DNA from: Pseudomonas sp. A-RE-19
Lineage (GTDB): Bacteria; Pseudomonadota; Gammaproteobacteria; Pseudomonadales; Pseudomonadaceae
Assembly (NCBI RefSeq): GCF_019956555.1
Contig: NZ_JAHBDQ010000016.1
Span: 1 to 64,000 of the forward strand
Length of the DNA: 64,000 nucleotides
Direction: 5' to 3'
Part shown: positions 27,130 to 36,970 of the stretch, piece after piece
Layout of the letters: each line of letters opens with the position of its first letter
How positions within the stretch are numbered: the first letter of the stretch is position 1
The notes under the pieces: generated by a model
What the model saw: the letters and a program-made list of their open reading frames with translations, nothing else
Databases searched by the model: none
Told to the model about the DNA's origin: nothing
Made by a program: the position numbers and the translations under genes

Positions 27130-28449
27130 GTGAAATTCAGTTTGCCCAAAGTCGGCACCGCGCCGTTTTGCCCTACGGAAGTGGCCGGCACTGTTGCCGT
27201 TGACCCTAATGCATCCTTCTTCAAACGCGTCCTGCGCTTTGCCGGCCCCGGTTTGCTGGTGTCCATCGGCTACATGGACCCGGGCAACTGGGCCACGGCC
27301 ATCGAAGCCGGTTCGCGGTTTGGCTACAGCCTGTTGTTCGTGGTGTTGCTGGCGAGCCTGGCAGGGATGGTGGTGCAGTGTTTGTGTTCGCGTCTGGGTA
27401 TCGCCACCGGGCGTGATCTGGCGCAACTGTGCCGGCAGCGCTACAGCACGCGGACCGCACGGACCCAGTGGCTGCTGGCGGAAATTTCGATCATCGCCAC
27501 CGACCTCGCCGAAGTGCTCGGCTGTGCGCTGGCGTTCCACCTGCTCTTGGGCTGTTCGCTGACGTTTGGCATCGCGCTTACGGCATTCGACACGCTGTTG
27601 GTGTTGGCGCTGCAAAACCGCGGCTTTCGCCGGCTGGAGGCGATCATGCTGGTGCTGGTGGGCACCATCGGTGCGTGTTTCTTTGTTGAACTGTGGTTGA
27701 TCAAACCCTATTGGCCGGACGTCGCTCGCGGTTTCACACCGTCACTTTCAGCCATCGGCGATGCTGCGCCGTTGTACCTGGCCATTGGCATACTCGGGGC
27801 CACGGTGATGCCCCATAACTTGTACCTGCACACCTCGATCGTGCAGACCCGGATGATCGGCAAGGACCTGGCCAGCAAGCAGGACGCGGTGAAACTGGCA
27901 CGCATCGACACCATCGGCTCTCTGGCCCTGGCGCTGCTGGTCAACGCGGCGATCCTGATTCTCGCGGCGGCGGCCTTTCACAAGACCGGACACACCGACG
28001 TGGTGGACATTCAGGATGCCTATCACTTGCTCGATCCGTTGGTGGGCGGCGCGTTGGCCAGTGTGCTGTTCGGCGTGGCGTTGCTGGCGTCAGGGCAGAG
28101 CTCGACCTTCACCGGCACCATTGCGGGCCAGGTGATCATGGAGGGCTATCTGAACCTGCGGCTGCCCTGCTGGCAACGGCGATTGATCACTCGGGGGCTG
28201 GCGCTGATCCCGGCGTTCATCGGTGTCTGGCTGATGGGCGACGGGGCGATCGGCAAACTGCTGGTGTTGAGCCAGGTGGTGCTCAGCCTGCAATTGCCGT
28301 TCGCGTTGTATCCGTTGATTCGCATGACCAACGATCAGACGCTCATGGGGCCGTTTGTGAATCGACGGCCGACGCGGGTGTTGGCGTGGGGGTTGTTTGT
28401 GGTGATCAGTGCGGCCAACAGCTGGTTGATCCTGCAGTTTGTGGCCTGA
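27130..28449 (+). CDS. mntH: Nramp-type divalent metal (Mn2+/Fe2+) transporter MntH
   Basis: A 439-residue Nramp family proton-coupled manganese importer with 11-12 hydrophobic segments. Metal-site motifs are intact: YMDPGNWATA in TM1 (Asp50 and Asn53) and GATVMPHNLYLHTSI in TM6 (Met-Pro-His). Several starts are possible; GTG 27130 (KFSLPKVGTAPFCP follows) fits the family N-terminus better than the upstream TTG at 27115. No MntR box was recognised. It is divergent from the membrane protein gene, with about 130 bases between them. Confidence 0.92.
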   Translation: MKFSLPKVGTAPFCPTEVAGTVAVDPNASFFKRVLRFAGPGLLVSIGYMDPGNWATAIEAGSRFGYSLLFVVLLASLAGMVVQCLCSRLGIATGRDLAQLCRQRYSTRTARTQWLLAEISIIATDLAEVLGCALAFHLLLGCSLTFGIALTAFDTLLVLALQNRGFRRLEAIMLVLVGTIGACFFVELWLIKPYWPDVARGFTPSLSAIGDAAPLYLAIGILGATVMPHNLYLHTSIVQTRMIGKDLASKQDAVKLARIDTIGSLALALLVNAAILILAAAAFHKTGHTDVVDIQDAYHLLDPLVGGALASVLFGVALLASGQSSTFTGTIAGQVIMEGYLNLRLPCWQRRLITRGLALIPAFIGVWLMGDGAIGKLLVLSQVVLSLQLPFALYPLIRMTNDQTLMGPFVNRRPTRVLAWGLFVVISAANSWLILQFVA

Positions 28450-28479
28450 CTCCGGAGGGATGTTGCCTGAGCGGACCTT

Positions 28480-28629
28480 ATCGCGAGCAGGCTCGCTCCC
28501 ACAGTTGATCTGCGGTGAACACCAGTGCCCCCGATCCAATGTGGGAGCGAGCCTGCTCGCGAAGAACGATGACGCGGTTTATCTGTTGCACCGAGTTATC
28601 GTTCTTCGCGGGCAGCCTCGCTCCTACAA
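28480..28629. repeat. REP cluster, three copies (GTGGGAGCGAGCC type)
   Basis: GCGAGCAGGCTCGCTCCCAC (28482-28501), its mirror (about 28541-28560) and a diverged third copy (28606-28628). They lie between the convergent mntH and atoB genes. Confidence 0.85.
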
Positions 28630-28637
28630 GGATGTGA

Positions 28638-29816
28638 TTAGCGTTCGATCGCCAGTGCTACGCCTTGGCCTCCGCCGATGCATAACGTCGCCAGACCTTT
28701 TTTGGCATCACGCTTGATCATCTCGTGCAGCAGGGTCACCAGCACCCGGCAACCCGAGGCACCGATCGGGTGGCCCAGGGCAATGGCGCCGCCGTTGACG
28801 TTGACCTTGTTCAGGTCCCATTCCAGATCCTTGGCCACCGCCAAGGATTGCGCGGCGAAGGCTTCGTTGGCTTCGATCAGGTCCAGTTGATCGATGGACC
28901 AACCGGCCTTGTCCAGGCAACGACGAGTGGCTGACACCGGGCCGATGCCCATGATCGCCGGGTCGACGCCCGCGTTGGCATACGCGGCGATTTTCGCCAA
29001 TACCGGCAGGCCGAGGGCCTTGGCTTTTGCGGCACTCATCAGAATGACCGCAGCAGCGCCGTCGTTCAGTGAAGAAGCGTTGCCGGCAGTCACCGAACCG
29101 TCCTTCTTGAAGGCCGGTTTCAGTTTGCCCAGGGAGTCGGCGGTGGTACCGGCCCGAGGCTGTTCATCGGTGGCAAAGGACAACGGATCGCCCTTGCGCT
29201 GCGGGATCAGGATCGGCGTGATTTCATCGGCAAACCGCCCGGCTTCGATGGCGGCCACGGCTTTCTGCTGGGAAGCGGCCGCGAAGGCGTCCTGCTGCTC
29301 ACGAGTGAGGTTGTACTTTTCGGCCAGATTCTCGGCGGTGATGCCCATGTGGTAATCGTTGAACGCATCCCACAAGCCGTCGCTGATCATTGTGTCGACG
29401 ATCTGTGCGTGACCCATGCGCAATCCCGTGCGGGCACCGGGCATGACGTAATTGGCCAGGCTCATGTTTTCCTGGCCGCCAGCGATAATCACCTCGGCAT
29501 CGCCGCAGCGAATCGCCTGAGCCGCCAGATGCAGCGCTTTGAGGCCGGAGCCGCAGACCTTGTTCAGGGTCATGGCCGGCACGGCGAAGGGCAGGCCGGC
29601 CTTGATCGCGGCCTGGCGCGCGGGGTTCTGCCCGGCACCGGCGGTCAGCACCTGGCCCATGATCACTTCGTCGACGTGCGCCGGGTCCAGCCCGGTCTGC
29701 GCCAGCAGTTGACGGATCACCGCAGCACCGAGGTCAACCGCGGATACATTCGCCAGCGCCCCCTGGAAGCTGCCGATGGCAGTGCGAGTGGCGGCAACAA
29801 TCACGACTTCTTGCAT
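28638..29816 (-). CDS. atoB: Acetyl-CoA C-acetyltransferase (thiolase) AtoB
   Basis: A 392-residue thiolase that splits acetoacetyl-CoA to acetyl-CoA (or condenses it). The catalytic residues are Cys88 ([12 protein letters not shown]), the His in [12 protein letters not shown], and the Cys in [12 protein letters not shown]. The start was set at [12 protein letters not shown] (29816), with AGGAA upstream. It is the last gene of dhcA-dhcB-atoB, 11 bases after dhcB. The order equals P. aeruginosa PA1999-PA2001, where the acetoacetate/dehydrocarnitine products are funnelled to acetyl-CoA. Confidence 0.93.
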   Translation of the reverse strand: MQEVVIVAATRTAIGSFQGALANVSAVDLGAAVIRQLLAQTGLDPAHVDEVIMGQVLTAGAGQNPARQAAIKAGLPFAVPAMTLNKVCGSGLKALHLAAQAIRCGDAEVIIAGGQENMSLANYVMPGARTGLRMGHAQIVDTMISDGLWDAFNDYHMGITAENLAEKYNLTREQQDAFAAASQQKAVAAIEAGRFADEITPILIPQRKGDPLSFATDEQPRAGTTADSLGKLKPAFKKDGSVTAGNASSLNDGAAAVILMSAAKAKALGLPVLAKIAAYANAGVDPAIMGIGPVSATRRCLDKAGWSIDQLDLIEANEAFAAQSLAVAKDLEWDLNKVNVNGGAIALGHPIGASGCRVLVTLLHEMIKRDAKKGLATLCIGGGQGVALAIER

Positions 29817-29827
29817 GGAAGGATTCC

Positions 29828-30493
29828 TCACTGGGCAGCGAACTGCATTTCCGGGACGTGGTCAGGCACGATCAGTTTACCCGCGGTCTTGGCGACGATT
29901 TCTTCGACGCTGACGCCCGGCGCGCGTTCCTTGAGAATGAACGCGCCGTCCTGGATTTCCATGTAGGCCAAGTCGGTCAGCACACGTTTGATGCATCCGG
30001 CACCGGTCAACGGCAGGCTGCAACGCGACAGCAGTTTTGACTCGCCGTCCTTGGAGGCGTGGGTCATGGTGACGATGATGTTGTCCGCACCGGCCACCAG
30101 GTCCATCGCGCCGCCCATGCCCTTGACCAGTTTGCAGGGGATCATCCAGGAGGCGATATTGCCTTCGACGTCCACTTCAAACGCGCCCAGCACGGTCAGG
30201 TCGATGTGGCCGCCGCGAATCATCGCGAACGATTCGGCGGACGAGAAAATCGACGCACCGATACGCGCGGTCACGGTTTGCTTGCCGGCGTTGATCATGT
30301 CGGCGTCGACTTCGGCGTCGGTTGGAAAGGCGCCCATGCCGAGCAGGCCGTTTTCCGATTGCAGCATGACTTCCATGCCTTCAGGGATGTAGTTGGCGAC
30401 CAGGGTCGGAATGCCGATGCCGAGGTTCACGTAGTAGCCGTCCTGCATTTCGCGGGCGACGCGCTGAGCCATTTGTTCGCGGGAAAGTGCCAT
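29828..30493 (-). CDS. dhcB: 3-oxoacid/dehydrocarnitine CoA-transferase subunit B
   Basis: 221 residues of the class I CoA-transferase beta subunit. [30 protein letters not shown] is the usual start, and the catalytic glutamate is in SENGLLGMG (Glu47). It transfers CoA to an oxoacid: acetoacetate in ScoB/AtoA, dehydrocarnitine in DhcB. The DhcB name rests on gene order (LysR, A, B, atoB) as in P. aeruginosa; a succinyl-CoA:acetoacetate transferase is the alternative. The ATG lies at the complement of 30491-30493; the longer frame is not used. Confidence 0.85.
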   Translation of the reverse strand: MALSREQMAQRVAREMQDGYYVNLGIGIPTLVANYIPEGMEVMLQSENGLLGMGAFPTDAEVDADMINAGKQTVTARIGASIFSSAESFAMIRGGHIDLTVLGAFEVDVEGNIASWMIPCKLVKGMGGAMDLVAGADNIIVTMTHASKDGESKLLSRCSLPLTGAGCIKRVLTDLAYMEIQDGAFILKERAPGVSVEEIVAKTAGKLIVPDHVPEMQFAAQ

Positions 30494-30525
30494 GTTGTTG
30501 TTCTCCGTCTGGGCTGGGGTCAGGG

Positions 30526-31224
30526 TTATTTGCGCACGGTGCGCTGTTCGATGCGCTTCTCGAACGTGCCGCAAATGACCCGGTCGACGTAGATGCCAGG
30601 GGTGTGGATCTGCGACGGGTCCAGCTCGCCGGGTTCGACGATTTCTTCGACTTCGACCACGGTGATCTTGCCGGCGGTGGCGGCCAGCGGGTTGAAGTTC
30701 TGGGCGGTGTGGCGATAGACCACGTTACCGAAATGGTCGGCTTTCCAGCCTTTGACGATGGCGAAGTCACCGGTGATGGACTCCTCCATCAGGTACTTGC
30801 GGCCCTTGAATTCGCGCACTTCCTTGCCTTCGGCCACCGGCGTGCCGACGCCAGTCGCCGTGAAGAACGCTGGAATGCCGGCACCGCCAGCACGCATTTT
30901 CTCGGCGAGGGTGCCTTGAGGGGTCAGGTCGACTTCGATTTCGCCGCTCAGCAGCTGTTTCTCGAACAACGCGTTTTCGCCGACGTAGGAGGCCACCACC
31001 TTGCGGATCTGCCGGTCTACCAGCAGCACACCGAGGCCGAAACCGTCGACGCCGCAGTTGTTGGACACCACGGTGAGGTCACGTGTGCCGCGGTGCTGGA
31101 TCTCGGCGATGAGGTTTTCCGGAATCCCGCACAGGCCGAAGCCGCCGGAAATCACGGTCATGCCGTCTTCAAGACCTGCCATCGCTTCCTCGTAGGAATA
31201 CACGCGCTTGTCGAACCCTGCCAT
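30526..31224 (-). CDS. dhcA: 3-oxoacid/dehydrocarnitine CoA-transferase subunit A
   Basis: 232 residues of the class I CoA-transferase alpha subunit. [20 protein letters not shown] has the GGFG(L/I)CGIPE glycine loop, and later blocks include [23 protein letters not shown] and [24 protein letters not shown]. It is the first gene of the operon. It starts at ATG 31224 with AGAGG upstream; the GTG two codons earlier is a weaker choice. Transcribed divergently from the LysR gene, across a paired repeat. Confidence 0.87.
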   Translation of the reverse strand: MAGFDKRVYSYEEAMAGLEDGMTVISGGFGLCGIPENLIAEIQHRGTRDLTVVSNNCGVDGFGLGVLLVDRQIRKVVASYVGENALFEKQLLSGEIEVDLTPQGTLAEKMRAGGAGIPAFFTATGVGTPVAEGKEVREFKGRKYLMEESITGDFAIVKGWKADHFGNVVYRHTAQNFNPLAATAGKITVVEVEEIVEPGELDPSQIHTPGIYVDRVICGTFEKRIEQRTVRK

Positions 31225-31345
31225 ATGCACCTCTTTTATTCTTTGTGGGCGGCTGGCTAGCCGGATGAGGAGGGAGTGTCGCGCTGGGGAATTTATTTGT
31301 TAAGTTGATTTTTAAGGTTGATTGATAGATAAAACTCACTAATTG

Positions 31346-31441
31346 GTAGGAGCTGCCGCAGGCTGCGATCTTTTGATCTTCAGCACCCTCAAGGGCGCCG
31401 AAGATCAAGATCAAAAGATCGCAGCCTGCGGCAGCTCCTAC
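31346..31441. repeat. REP-like inverted pair (GTAGGAGCTG type)
   Basis: GTAGGAGCTGCCGCAGGCTG on the left with an exact mirror on the right. Unusually it lies between divergent genes (dhcA and the LysR gene), so any promoter for the LysR gene must fit in the 60 bases to its right. Confidence 0.85.
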
Positions 31442-31503
31442 ATTGAGCGCAGCGGTAGTTAGCCGAAAACGCGCAGACATTGATTACGCTGGAGACACCG
31501 GCC

Positions 31504-32403
31504 ATGACCGTCAAACAGATCCGTGCATTCCTGGCCGTGGCCCAGAGTTTGAGTTTTGCCGTGGCTTGCGAGCGGCTGCACCTGTCCCAGTCGGCGTTGA
31601 GTCTGACTATCAAGGCGCTGGAGGACGGCTTGGGCGGGCGCCTGTTCACGCGTAATACCCGTAACGTCGCACTGACCGCCGAAGGAGAATCGCTGCTGCC
31701 CTTGGCCCGCCGGTTGATCGCGGACTGGGACAATGCCGAGGATGAGCTGCGGCAACGCTTCACCCTCCAGCGCGGCCGCGTGACGTTGGCGGCGATGCCG
31801 TCGTTTGCCGGTAACTTGCTGCCGCCGATCCTCAAGACCTTTCGCGCCCGCTACCCCAAGGTCAACGTCACGGTGAACGACGTGATCAACGAGCAGGTGC
31901 TGGAAATGGTCCGCGACCGGCAGGTGGAATTGGGCGTGGCGTTTGAACCGACCCAGAGCTCGTCGCTGGTGTTCACGCCGTTGTACATCGACCGGTTTGT
32001 GGCGGTGGTGCCGTTCGATTCACCGCTGGCGGACCTGGGCGATATCGATTGGCAGACCTTGCTCGAGGAACCGTTCATTACTTTGCAACGACCATCGACG
32101 GTGCGGGTGATGCTCGAAGAGCATTTGCAGGCGCGGGGCATGAAACTGCCGGTGGAGTTTGAAAGTCATCAGTTGGCGACGGTCGGGCGGATGGTGGCCA
32201 GCGGGTTGGGCGTGAGCGCGGTGCCGGCGTTGTGCGCCGGGCAGATGCAGGAGCTGGGCGCGCGTTGCATTACCCTGCGTGACCCGGTGGTGGAACGGGC
32301 GATCGGAGTGCTGACGACGGGGCATGAACTGTCGGCGGCGGCACAGGCACTGTTCGATATTCTCAAGGCCGAAAACCTTGGCGAGCGCCTTTCCATGCGC
32401 TGA
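31504..32403 (+). CDS. dhcR: LysR-family regulator, probable DhcR
   Basis: A 299-residue LysR-type activator. The N-terminal HTH (about 1-60) is MTVKQIRAFLAVAQSLSFAVACERLHLSQSALSLTIKALEDGLGGRLFTR. The co-inducer-binding domain follows (about 90-295). ATG 31504 was chosen over an upstream ATG eight codons earlier because the HTH begins here. It is divergent from the dhcAB-atoB operon, as expected for its activator. The DhcR name is inferred from synteny. Confidence 0.85.
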   Translation: MTVKQIRAFLAVAQSLSFAVACERLHLSQSALSLTIKALEDGLGGRLFTRNTRNVALTAEGESLLPLARRLIADWDNAEDELRQRFTLQRGRVTLAAMPSFAGNLLPPILKTFRARYPKVNVTVNDVINEQVLEMVRDRQVELGVAFEPTQSSSLVFTPLYIDRFVAVVPFDSPLADLGDIDWQTLLEEPFITLQRPSTVRVMLEEHLQARGMKLPVEFESHQLATVGRMVASGLGVSAVPALCAGQMQELGARCITLRDPVVERAIGVLTTGHELSAAAQALFDILKAENLGERLSMR

Positions 32404-32415
32404 TAACCGTCCCCT

Positions 32416-32504
32416 GTGGGAGCGAGCCTGCTCGCGAAGGGGGCGGCACATTCAACATGGATACCGCCTGACACACCGCCATCGCGAGCAGGCTCGCTCC
32501 CACA
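32416..32504. repeat. REP-like inverted pair (GTGGGAGCGAGCC type)
   Basis: GTGGGAGCGAGCCTGCTCGC and its mirror, between the convergent LysR and methyltransferase genes. GGCAGGTGGCCTGCC further right (about 32542-32556) is an extra small hairpin near the methyltransferase stop codon. Confidence 0.85.
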
Positions 32505-32573
32505 GTAATTGGGTTTCGCCAGTTGCTGACGGATCACCCGGGCAGGTGGCCTGCCCGGGTGATGAGCCTGCCC

Positions 32574-33623
32574 TTATTTACGCGCCTCCAGAATCAAGTT
32601 GAACGGCGTTTCCGTCGCCCGTCGGAACTGGGTGAACCCCGCTTCGGTAAAGACCTTGCGCAACCGTGTCTCGCCGGCCTGGGCACCGAGCCCGAGCCCG
32701 ACTTCCTGGGACAGCGAGTTGGGCGTGCAGATGAAGGTCGAGGCGGCATAAAACAGTCGACCTACCGGGGTGGTGTTGGCGTCGAGCGTGTCGTTGGCGA
32801 AGGGCTCCACCAGTAGCACCGAACCGTCGGGCTTGAGTGATTCATAGGCATGCCGTGCGGCACCGACCGGGTCACCCATGTCGTGCAGGCAGTCGAAGTA
32901 GCAGATCAGGTCATAGTCGTCGCCCGGATAGCTCTTGGCGGTGCCCTGGAAGAACCGCGCCCGGCCGGACACGCCACCTTCTTCGGCGCGCTGGGTGGCC
33001 ACGGTGATGGAGGGCGCATGGTAGTCGAAACCGACGAACCGCGAATTCGGAAACGCCTGGGCCATGATCACGGTCGAGGCGCCGTGGCCGCAGCCGATGT
33101 CCGCCACTTTCGCGCCGGCCTCCAGTTTGGCGACTACCCCGTCGAGGGCCGGCAGCCATTCGCTGACCAAGTGCGCCTTGTACCCCGGGCGGAAGAACCG
33201 TTCCGTGCCGCTGAACATGCACGGATGGTGATCGCCCCAGGGCAGGGCGCCGTTGCCGCGCATGGCGTTGACCAGTTTGTCCTTGTCATGGAAAAACGAT
33301 GCGACCACCCCGATACCGCCAGCCACATAGACCGGTGAGTCTTCGATCGCCAGCGCCAGGGCTTGCTCTTCGGGCAGGCGGAACTGGCCGTCGCGGTGTT
33401 CCATGTAACCGGAGGCCGCATGGGCGCTGAGCCATTCGCGCAGCAGACGGGTATTGCAACCGGTCTTCTCGGCGAGTGCTTCGGGGGTGACGGGCTGACT
33501 GTCGGCCATGGCCCGGTACAAGCCGAGTTCTTCGCCGAGAATGACGTTGGCGAGCATCGCCGCGCCACCCATGTCGTTCACCAGTTTGCCCATGAAATCA
33601 TTGAGTCTGGCCTCGTCCATCAT
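32574..33623 (-). CDS. Class I SAM-dependent methyltransferase with winged-helix N-domain
   Basis: 349 residues. The N-terminal part (about 1-90: LGLYRAMADSQPVTPEALAEKTGCNTRLLREWLSAHAASGYMEH) is a winged-helix dimerisation domain as in O-methyltransferases. The C-terminal Rossmann domain has motif I VADIGCGHGASTVIMA, motif II VGFDYHAPSITVA and YDLICYFDCLHDMGDP. The substrate is unknown; the nearest types act on small molecules. The start is at one of two adjacent ATGs (33623 or 33620) behind AAGGAG. It is divergent from the MNIO gene and shares its regulatory region. Confidence 0.85.
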   Translation of the reverse strand: MMDEARLNDFMGKLVNDMGGAAMLANVILGEELGLYRAMADSQPVTPEALAEKTGCNTRLLREWLSAHAASGYMEHRDGQFRLPEEQALALAIEDSPVYVAGGIGVVASFFHDKDKLVNAMRGNGALPWGDHHPCMFSGTERFFRPGYKAHLVSEWLPALDGVVAKLEAGAKVADIGCGHGASTVIMAQAFPNSRFVGFDYHAPSITVATQRAEEGGVSGRARFFQGTAKSYPGDDYDLICYFDCLHDMGDPVGAARHAYESLKPDGSVLLVEPFANDTLDANTTPVGRLFYAASTFICTPNSLSQEVGLGLGAQAGETRLRKVFTEAGFTQFRRATETPFNLILEARK

Positions 33624-33762
33624 GTGTGCTCCTTGAGCAGGATCACGGTCCGGAGGCATTGTTTGTCGAGGCATGCACCTCTGGACGGTGGTCGTGGGAG
33701 TGAACAGGACGATAAGCGCGTCCTGGTCCCCCGGATGGGGGTAATCATTGAGTTTAGTTCGT

Positions 33763-33795
33763 GTATCCCACTGTATCTGACTGCCTGTCCGATAC
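33763..33795. promoter_or_regulatory. Composite operator GTATC-N5-GTATC-N13-GATAC (copy A)
   Basis: GTATC at 33763-33767 and 33773-33777 (10-bp period), then GATAC at 33791-33795, which makes the inverted repeat ACTGTATC-N13-GATACAGT. The same design recurs twice in the promoter region of the two-component system at 37.8 kb. It lies in the divergent region between the methyltransferase and MNIO genes, 125-157 bases before the MNIO start. The 10-bp direct repeat is typical of OmpR-family response regulators. Confidence 0.65.
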
Positions 33796-33919
33796 AGTGC
33801 CCCGAGAATAGGGGCGTTGGCGCACACAGACCCGATACACCGTGTCGATTAACTGTACTTGCCGGCCGGCACTGATCGCTCAGGTGCTGGAGACCGGATC
33901 ACAGGATGAGATCGACACC

Positions 33920-34759
33920 ATGCAGACCCCCCTCACATCAACGAAGGCGACCGTCGGGCTAGGCTTGCGTCGCGGTTTGATGAAAGACCTTCAAGCGGCC
34001 CCGATGGGCGCTTTCGACTTTCTGGAAGTCGCCCCGGAAAACTGGATCGGCATCGGCGGCGCTCACGGCGCGGCGTTTCGCGCCCTGGCCGAGCGCTATC
34101 CGTTGTCCTGTCACGGCTTGTCCTTGTCATTGGGCGGGCCGGCGCCGCTGGACGTCGGGTTCCTGCAGGAAGTGCGGGTTTTCCTCGATCACTTCAAGGT
34201 GCCGCTGTACAGCGAACACCTGAGCTACTGCAGCGATGACGGGCATCTTTACGATCTGCTGCCGTTGCCGTTTACCGAAGAAGCGGTGCATCACGTCGCC
34301 GCCCGAATTCGCCAGGTCCAGGACATTCTCGGTCGCCGGCTGGCGGTGGAAAACGTCTCCTATTACGCCGCGCCGCAGCAGGACATGGACGAACTGACCT
34401 TCACCAACGCGGTGTTGCGTGAAGCCGATTGCGACCTGTTGCTGGACGTCAACAATGTCTACGTCAACTCGATCAATCACGGCTTCGATCCGCAGACGTT
34501 TCTGGCCGGCATCGACGCTGGGAGGGTGGTCGCCATGCATGTGGCGGGGCATTTCGATGAGTCCGACACCCTGAAGATCGATACCCACGGCGCCTCGGTC
34601 AAACCGGTGGTCTGGTCACTCCTGGCCCACGCGTATGCGCGGTTCGGTGTGCAACCGACGCTGCTGGAGCGGGATTTCAACTTTCCGGCGTTTTCTGAAC
34701 TGGTGACTGAATTGCAGACCATTCGCCGGTTGCAAGGTGAGGAGATGAACCGTGGATAA
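33920..34759 (+). CDS. MNIO (DUF692) multinuclear non-heme iron oxidase, BufB-like
   Basis: 279 residues of the DUF692/MNIO family: TIM-barrel enzymes with two or three irons that modify cysteines of ribosomal peptides (methanobactin MbnB, bufferin BufB). Metal-site blocks are present in order: [56 protein letters not shown] and [12 protein letters not shown] 33920 was chosen because the family core begins with [15 protein letters not shown]; the frame upstream lacks family character. It overlaps the next gene by 8 bases. No DUF2282 precursor gene, the usual bufferin substrate, is visible. Confidence 0.88.
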   Translation: MQTPLTSTKATVGLGLRRGLMKDLQAAPMGAFDFLEVAPENWIGIGGAHGAAFRALAERYPLSCHGLSLSLGGPAPLDVGFLQEVRVFLDHFKVPLYSEHLSYCSDDGHLYDLLPLPFTEEAVHHVAARIRQVQDILGRRLAVENVSYYAAPQQDMDELTFTNAVLREADCDLLLDVNNVYVNSINHGFDPQTFLAGIDAGRVVAMHVAGHFDESDTLKIDTHGASVKPVVWSLLAHAYARFGVQPTLLERDFNFPAFSELVTELQTIRRLQGEEMNRG

Positions 34760-35510
34760 ACCAACGCTGCATCAGCAGCAAGACACATTGACTCGTTACC
34801 TGCGCGACCCAGACCACTGCGCACCGCCCGCCGGGATGGGGGTGGCACGGGCGCAGGTTTATCGCGACCTGGTGTTTTCGAATCTGTCGTCGTTACTCAG
34901 CGGGACTTTTCCGGTGCTGGTAAAGATACTTGGCGATGATCACTGGCGTGCATTGGTGCGGATCTTCCTGCGGGACTACCGCGCTCACACGCCCAAATTC
35001 GGCGAGATCGCCCAGGAGTTTGTCGAGTTTCTCGCCTCTGAGCCGCTGGCATTGAACGATGGACCGTGGCCGCCGTTCATGGTCGAGCTGGCGCATTACG
35101 AGTGGGTCGAAATGGCCCTGCAACAGTCCGAAGCCGAGCCGTTGCCGGCCAGTGATGCCGGGTTGCTGCTGGACCGACCGTTGCAGGTTTCACCACTGGC
35201 CTGGCCGTTGGCGTATGGCTGGCCGGTGCAATGGGTGGGGCCGGATTACCGGCCGCAAGCGCTGCCGGCTCAGCCGACGTTGCTGTTGGTTCGTCGGGCC
35301 GAGGACTGGAGTGTGCGTTTCTCCGAATTGAGCCCGTTGGCGTGGCGGCTGTTGCAGCGGATCGGAGAGTTTCCTCAGCTCGATGGCCGAGCGCAGCTGG
35401 AAGGGCTGGCGGTGGAGGCGGGGATGGTTGGGTCGCCGGAGTTTATCGACAGCGGGTTGGCGTTGTTGCGGCAGATGCATGGAGAAGGGGTAATCGGCAT
35501 AGCGGCCTGA
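34752..35510 (+). CDS. DUF2063 putative DNA-binding/partner protein, BufC-like
   Basis: 252 residues starting at GTG 34752, inside the end of the MNIO gene, with GGTGAGGAG upstream. The DUF2063 N-terminal domain ([14 protein letters not shown], then [41 protein letters not shown]) was originally called DNA-binding. In bufferin systems this protein (BufC) pairs with the MNIO enzyme, probably as substrate recruiter. The tight coupling supports that partnership. There is no signal peptide, so it is cytoplasmic. Confidence 0.85.
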   Translation: MDKPTLHQQQDTLTRYLRDPDHCAPPAGMGVARAQVYRDLVFSNLSSLLSGTFPVLVKILGDDHWRALVRIFLRDYRAHTPKFGEIAQEFVEFLASEPLALNDGPWPPFMVELAHYEWVEMALQQSEAEPLPASDAGLLLDRPLQVSPLAWPLAYGWPVQWVGPDYRPQALPAQPTLLLVRRAEDWSVRFSELSPLAWRLLQRIGEFPQLDGRAQLEGLAVEAGMVGSPEFIDSGLALLRQMHGEGVIGIAA

Positions 35511-35543
35511 CCGCATGCAATCTCCCATTCACCCAATATCCCT

Positions 35544-35631
35544 GTGGGAGCGAGCCTGCTCGCGATGAGGCCAGCACATCCAACATCGATGTTGGCTGAC
35601 ACTACGCCATCGCGAGCAGGCTCGCTCCCAC
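35544..35631. repeat. REP-like inverted pair (GTGGGAGCGAGCC type)
   Basis: GTGGGAGCGAGCCTGCTCGC and its mirror, between the convergent DUF2063 and histidine kinase genes. Confidence 0.9.
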
Positions 35632-35665
35632 ATTGGATTCGTGGTGTTGTCGCTTACTGTGCTCG

Positions 35666-36970
35666 CTACGCCGGTAACGTCAGCTCCGCACACAACCCAC
35701 CGCCCTCGCGATTGCGCAAGGTCAGCGCCCCGCCAATTGCCAACGCCAATTGCTGCGCAATCGCCAACCCCAATCCGGTCCCGCCGGTGCTGCGATTACG
35801 CGAGTTCTCGACGCGGTAGAACGGCTCCATCACGTGAGCCAATTGCTCTTCGGCAATCCCCGGCCCACGGTCCATCACCTTCACCGACAAACTGCCGTCA
35901 GCCTTCGTTTCCACCCACAACTCCGCTGCGCCGGCGAATTTCAGGGCGTTGTCTATCAGGTTCACCAGTACCCGTCGCAACGCATGGGGGCGGGTGTCGA
36001 TCACTGCCGCGCTTTTGCCACCGAGTTGCACGTCCTTGCCCATGTCCTGATAGTCGAACACCAGGCTGTCGAGAAATGAATCCAGAGCGGTGCGGCGACT
36101 TTCCTCGGTGGCGCCATGAATGCTGCGGGCATAGGCCACGCCTTCGCGCACCAGGTGTTCCATCTCGCCGAGGTCGTTCCACAGTTTGTCTTTTTCGCTG
36201 GAGTCGTCCATGAATTCGGCACGCAGTTTCATGCGCGTGATCGGGGTTTGCAGGTCGTGGGAAATCGCCGCCAGCAGTTGCATGCGCTCCTTGAGATAAG
36301 CCGCAATGCGCGCCTGCATCGCATTGAATGCCCTGGCGGCGTAGGCGACTTCGGTCGGGCCTTTTTCGTCCAGGTGCACGGCGTGGGTATTGGGGTCGAG
36401 GGTTTCCACCGCTTGGGCGAGTCGGGTGAGGGGGCGGACGGCGATTCTCACGGCCAGCCAGGTGCAGGCAATCATCAGCGCCAGTTGCCCCAGCAACACC
36501 GCCGGTAACCACGGCGACAAGGGCACCATTGAGGGGCGCACGTCGAGGGTGACGGGGCTGCCGTCCTTCAGTTTCAGGTGGGCCTGGAAGTGCTTTTTCG
36601 GGCCAGGGATGTCGGTAAAGGTCAGCGGGTATTCATGGCCGATGGCGTCCTGAATCGAGGTCACTGCAATCGGCACATCGCGGGGTGTCATGGGCGTGCC
36701 CGGCGTACCTTCATTCAACAGATAGCCATAGTTGGCGCGTTCCAGGCGCTGCAGCCAGTTCGGGCGCTCGCTGGCCGGCAAGCGATCGAGGATGGCCAGG
36801 GAAGTCGAGACGTCGGTTTCCAGGTTGCCCAGCATCGTATTTTTCGCGCTTTCGTAACGCTCGTAGTACTGAGCGCCAAAGGACAGCGCCTGGGCGAGGA
36901 TCAGGCCAATCAGGAAAATCAGCGACAGCCGCGAGGCGAGTGTTCGGGGCCAGTGCAGCGCAAGGTTCAT
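35666..36970 (-). CDS. Membrane sensor histidine kinase (possible DsbS/copper-sensor homologue)
   Basis: A 434-residue EnvZ-like kinase. TM1 is about 12-32 (LSLIFLIGLILAQALSFGAQYY), a periplasmic loop of about 120 residues follows, and TM2 is about 153-175. Next come HAMP, the H-box AISHDLQTPITRMKLRAEF, an N-box VLVNLIDNALKFAG, and the G-boxes DRGPGIAEE and GGTGLGLAIAQQLA. It overlaps the response-regulator gene by 4 bases (ATGA). The pair lies beside a DipZ gene, as do PA2479/PA2480 (DsbRS, reported as copper-responsive) in P. aeruginosa; homology to that pair is inferred from gene order and not verified. Confidence 0.88.
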   Translation of the reverse strand: MNLALHWPRTLASRLSLIFLIGLILAQALSFGAQYYERYESAKNTMLGNLETDVSTSLAILDRLPASERPNWLQRLERANYGYLLNEGTPGTPMTPRDVPIAVTSIQDAIGHEYPLTFTDIPGPKKHFQAHLKLKDGSPVTLDVRPSMVPLSPWLPAVLLGQLALMIACTWLAVRIAVRPLTRLAQAVETLDPNTHAVHLDEKGPTEVAYAARAFNAMQARIAAYLKERMQLLAAISHDLQTPITRMKLRAEFMDDSSEKDKLWNDLGEMEHLVREGVAYARSIHGATEESRRTALDSFLDSLVFDYQDMGKDVQLGGKSAAVIDTRPHALRRVLVNLIDNALKFAGAAELWVETKADGSLSVKVMDRGPGIAEEQLAHVMEPFYRVENSRNRSTGGTGLGLAIAQQLALAIGGALTLRNREGGGLCAELTLPA

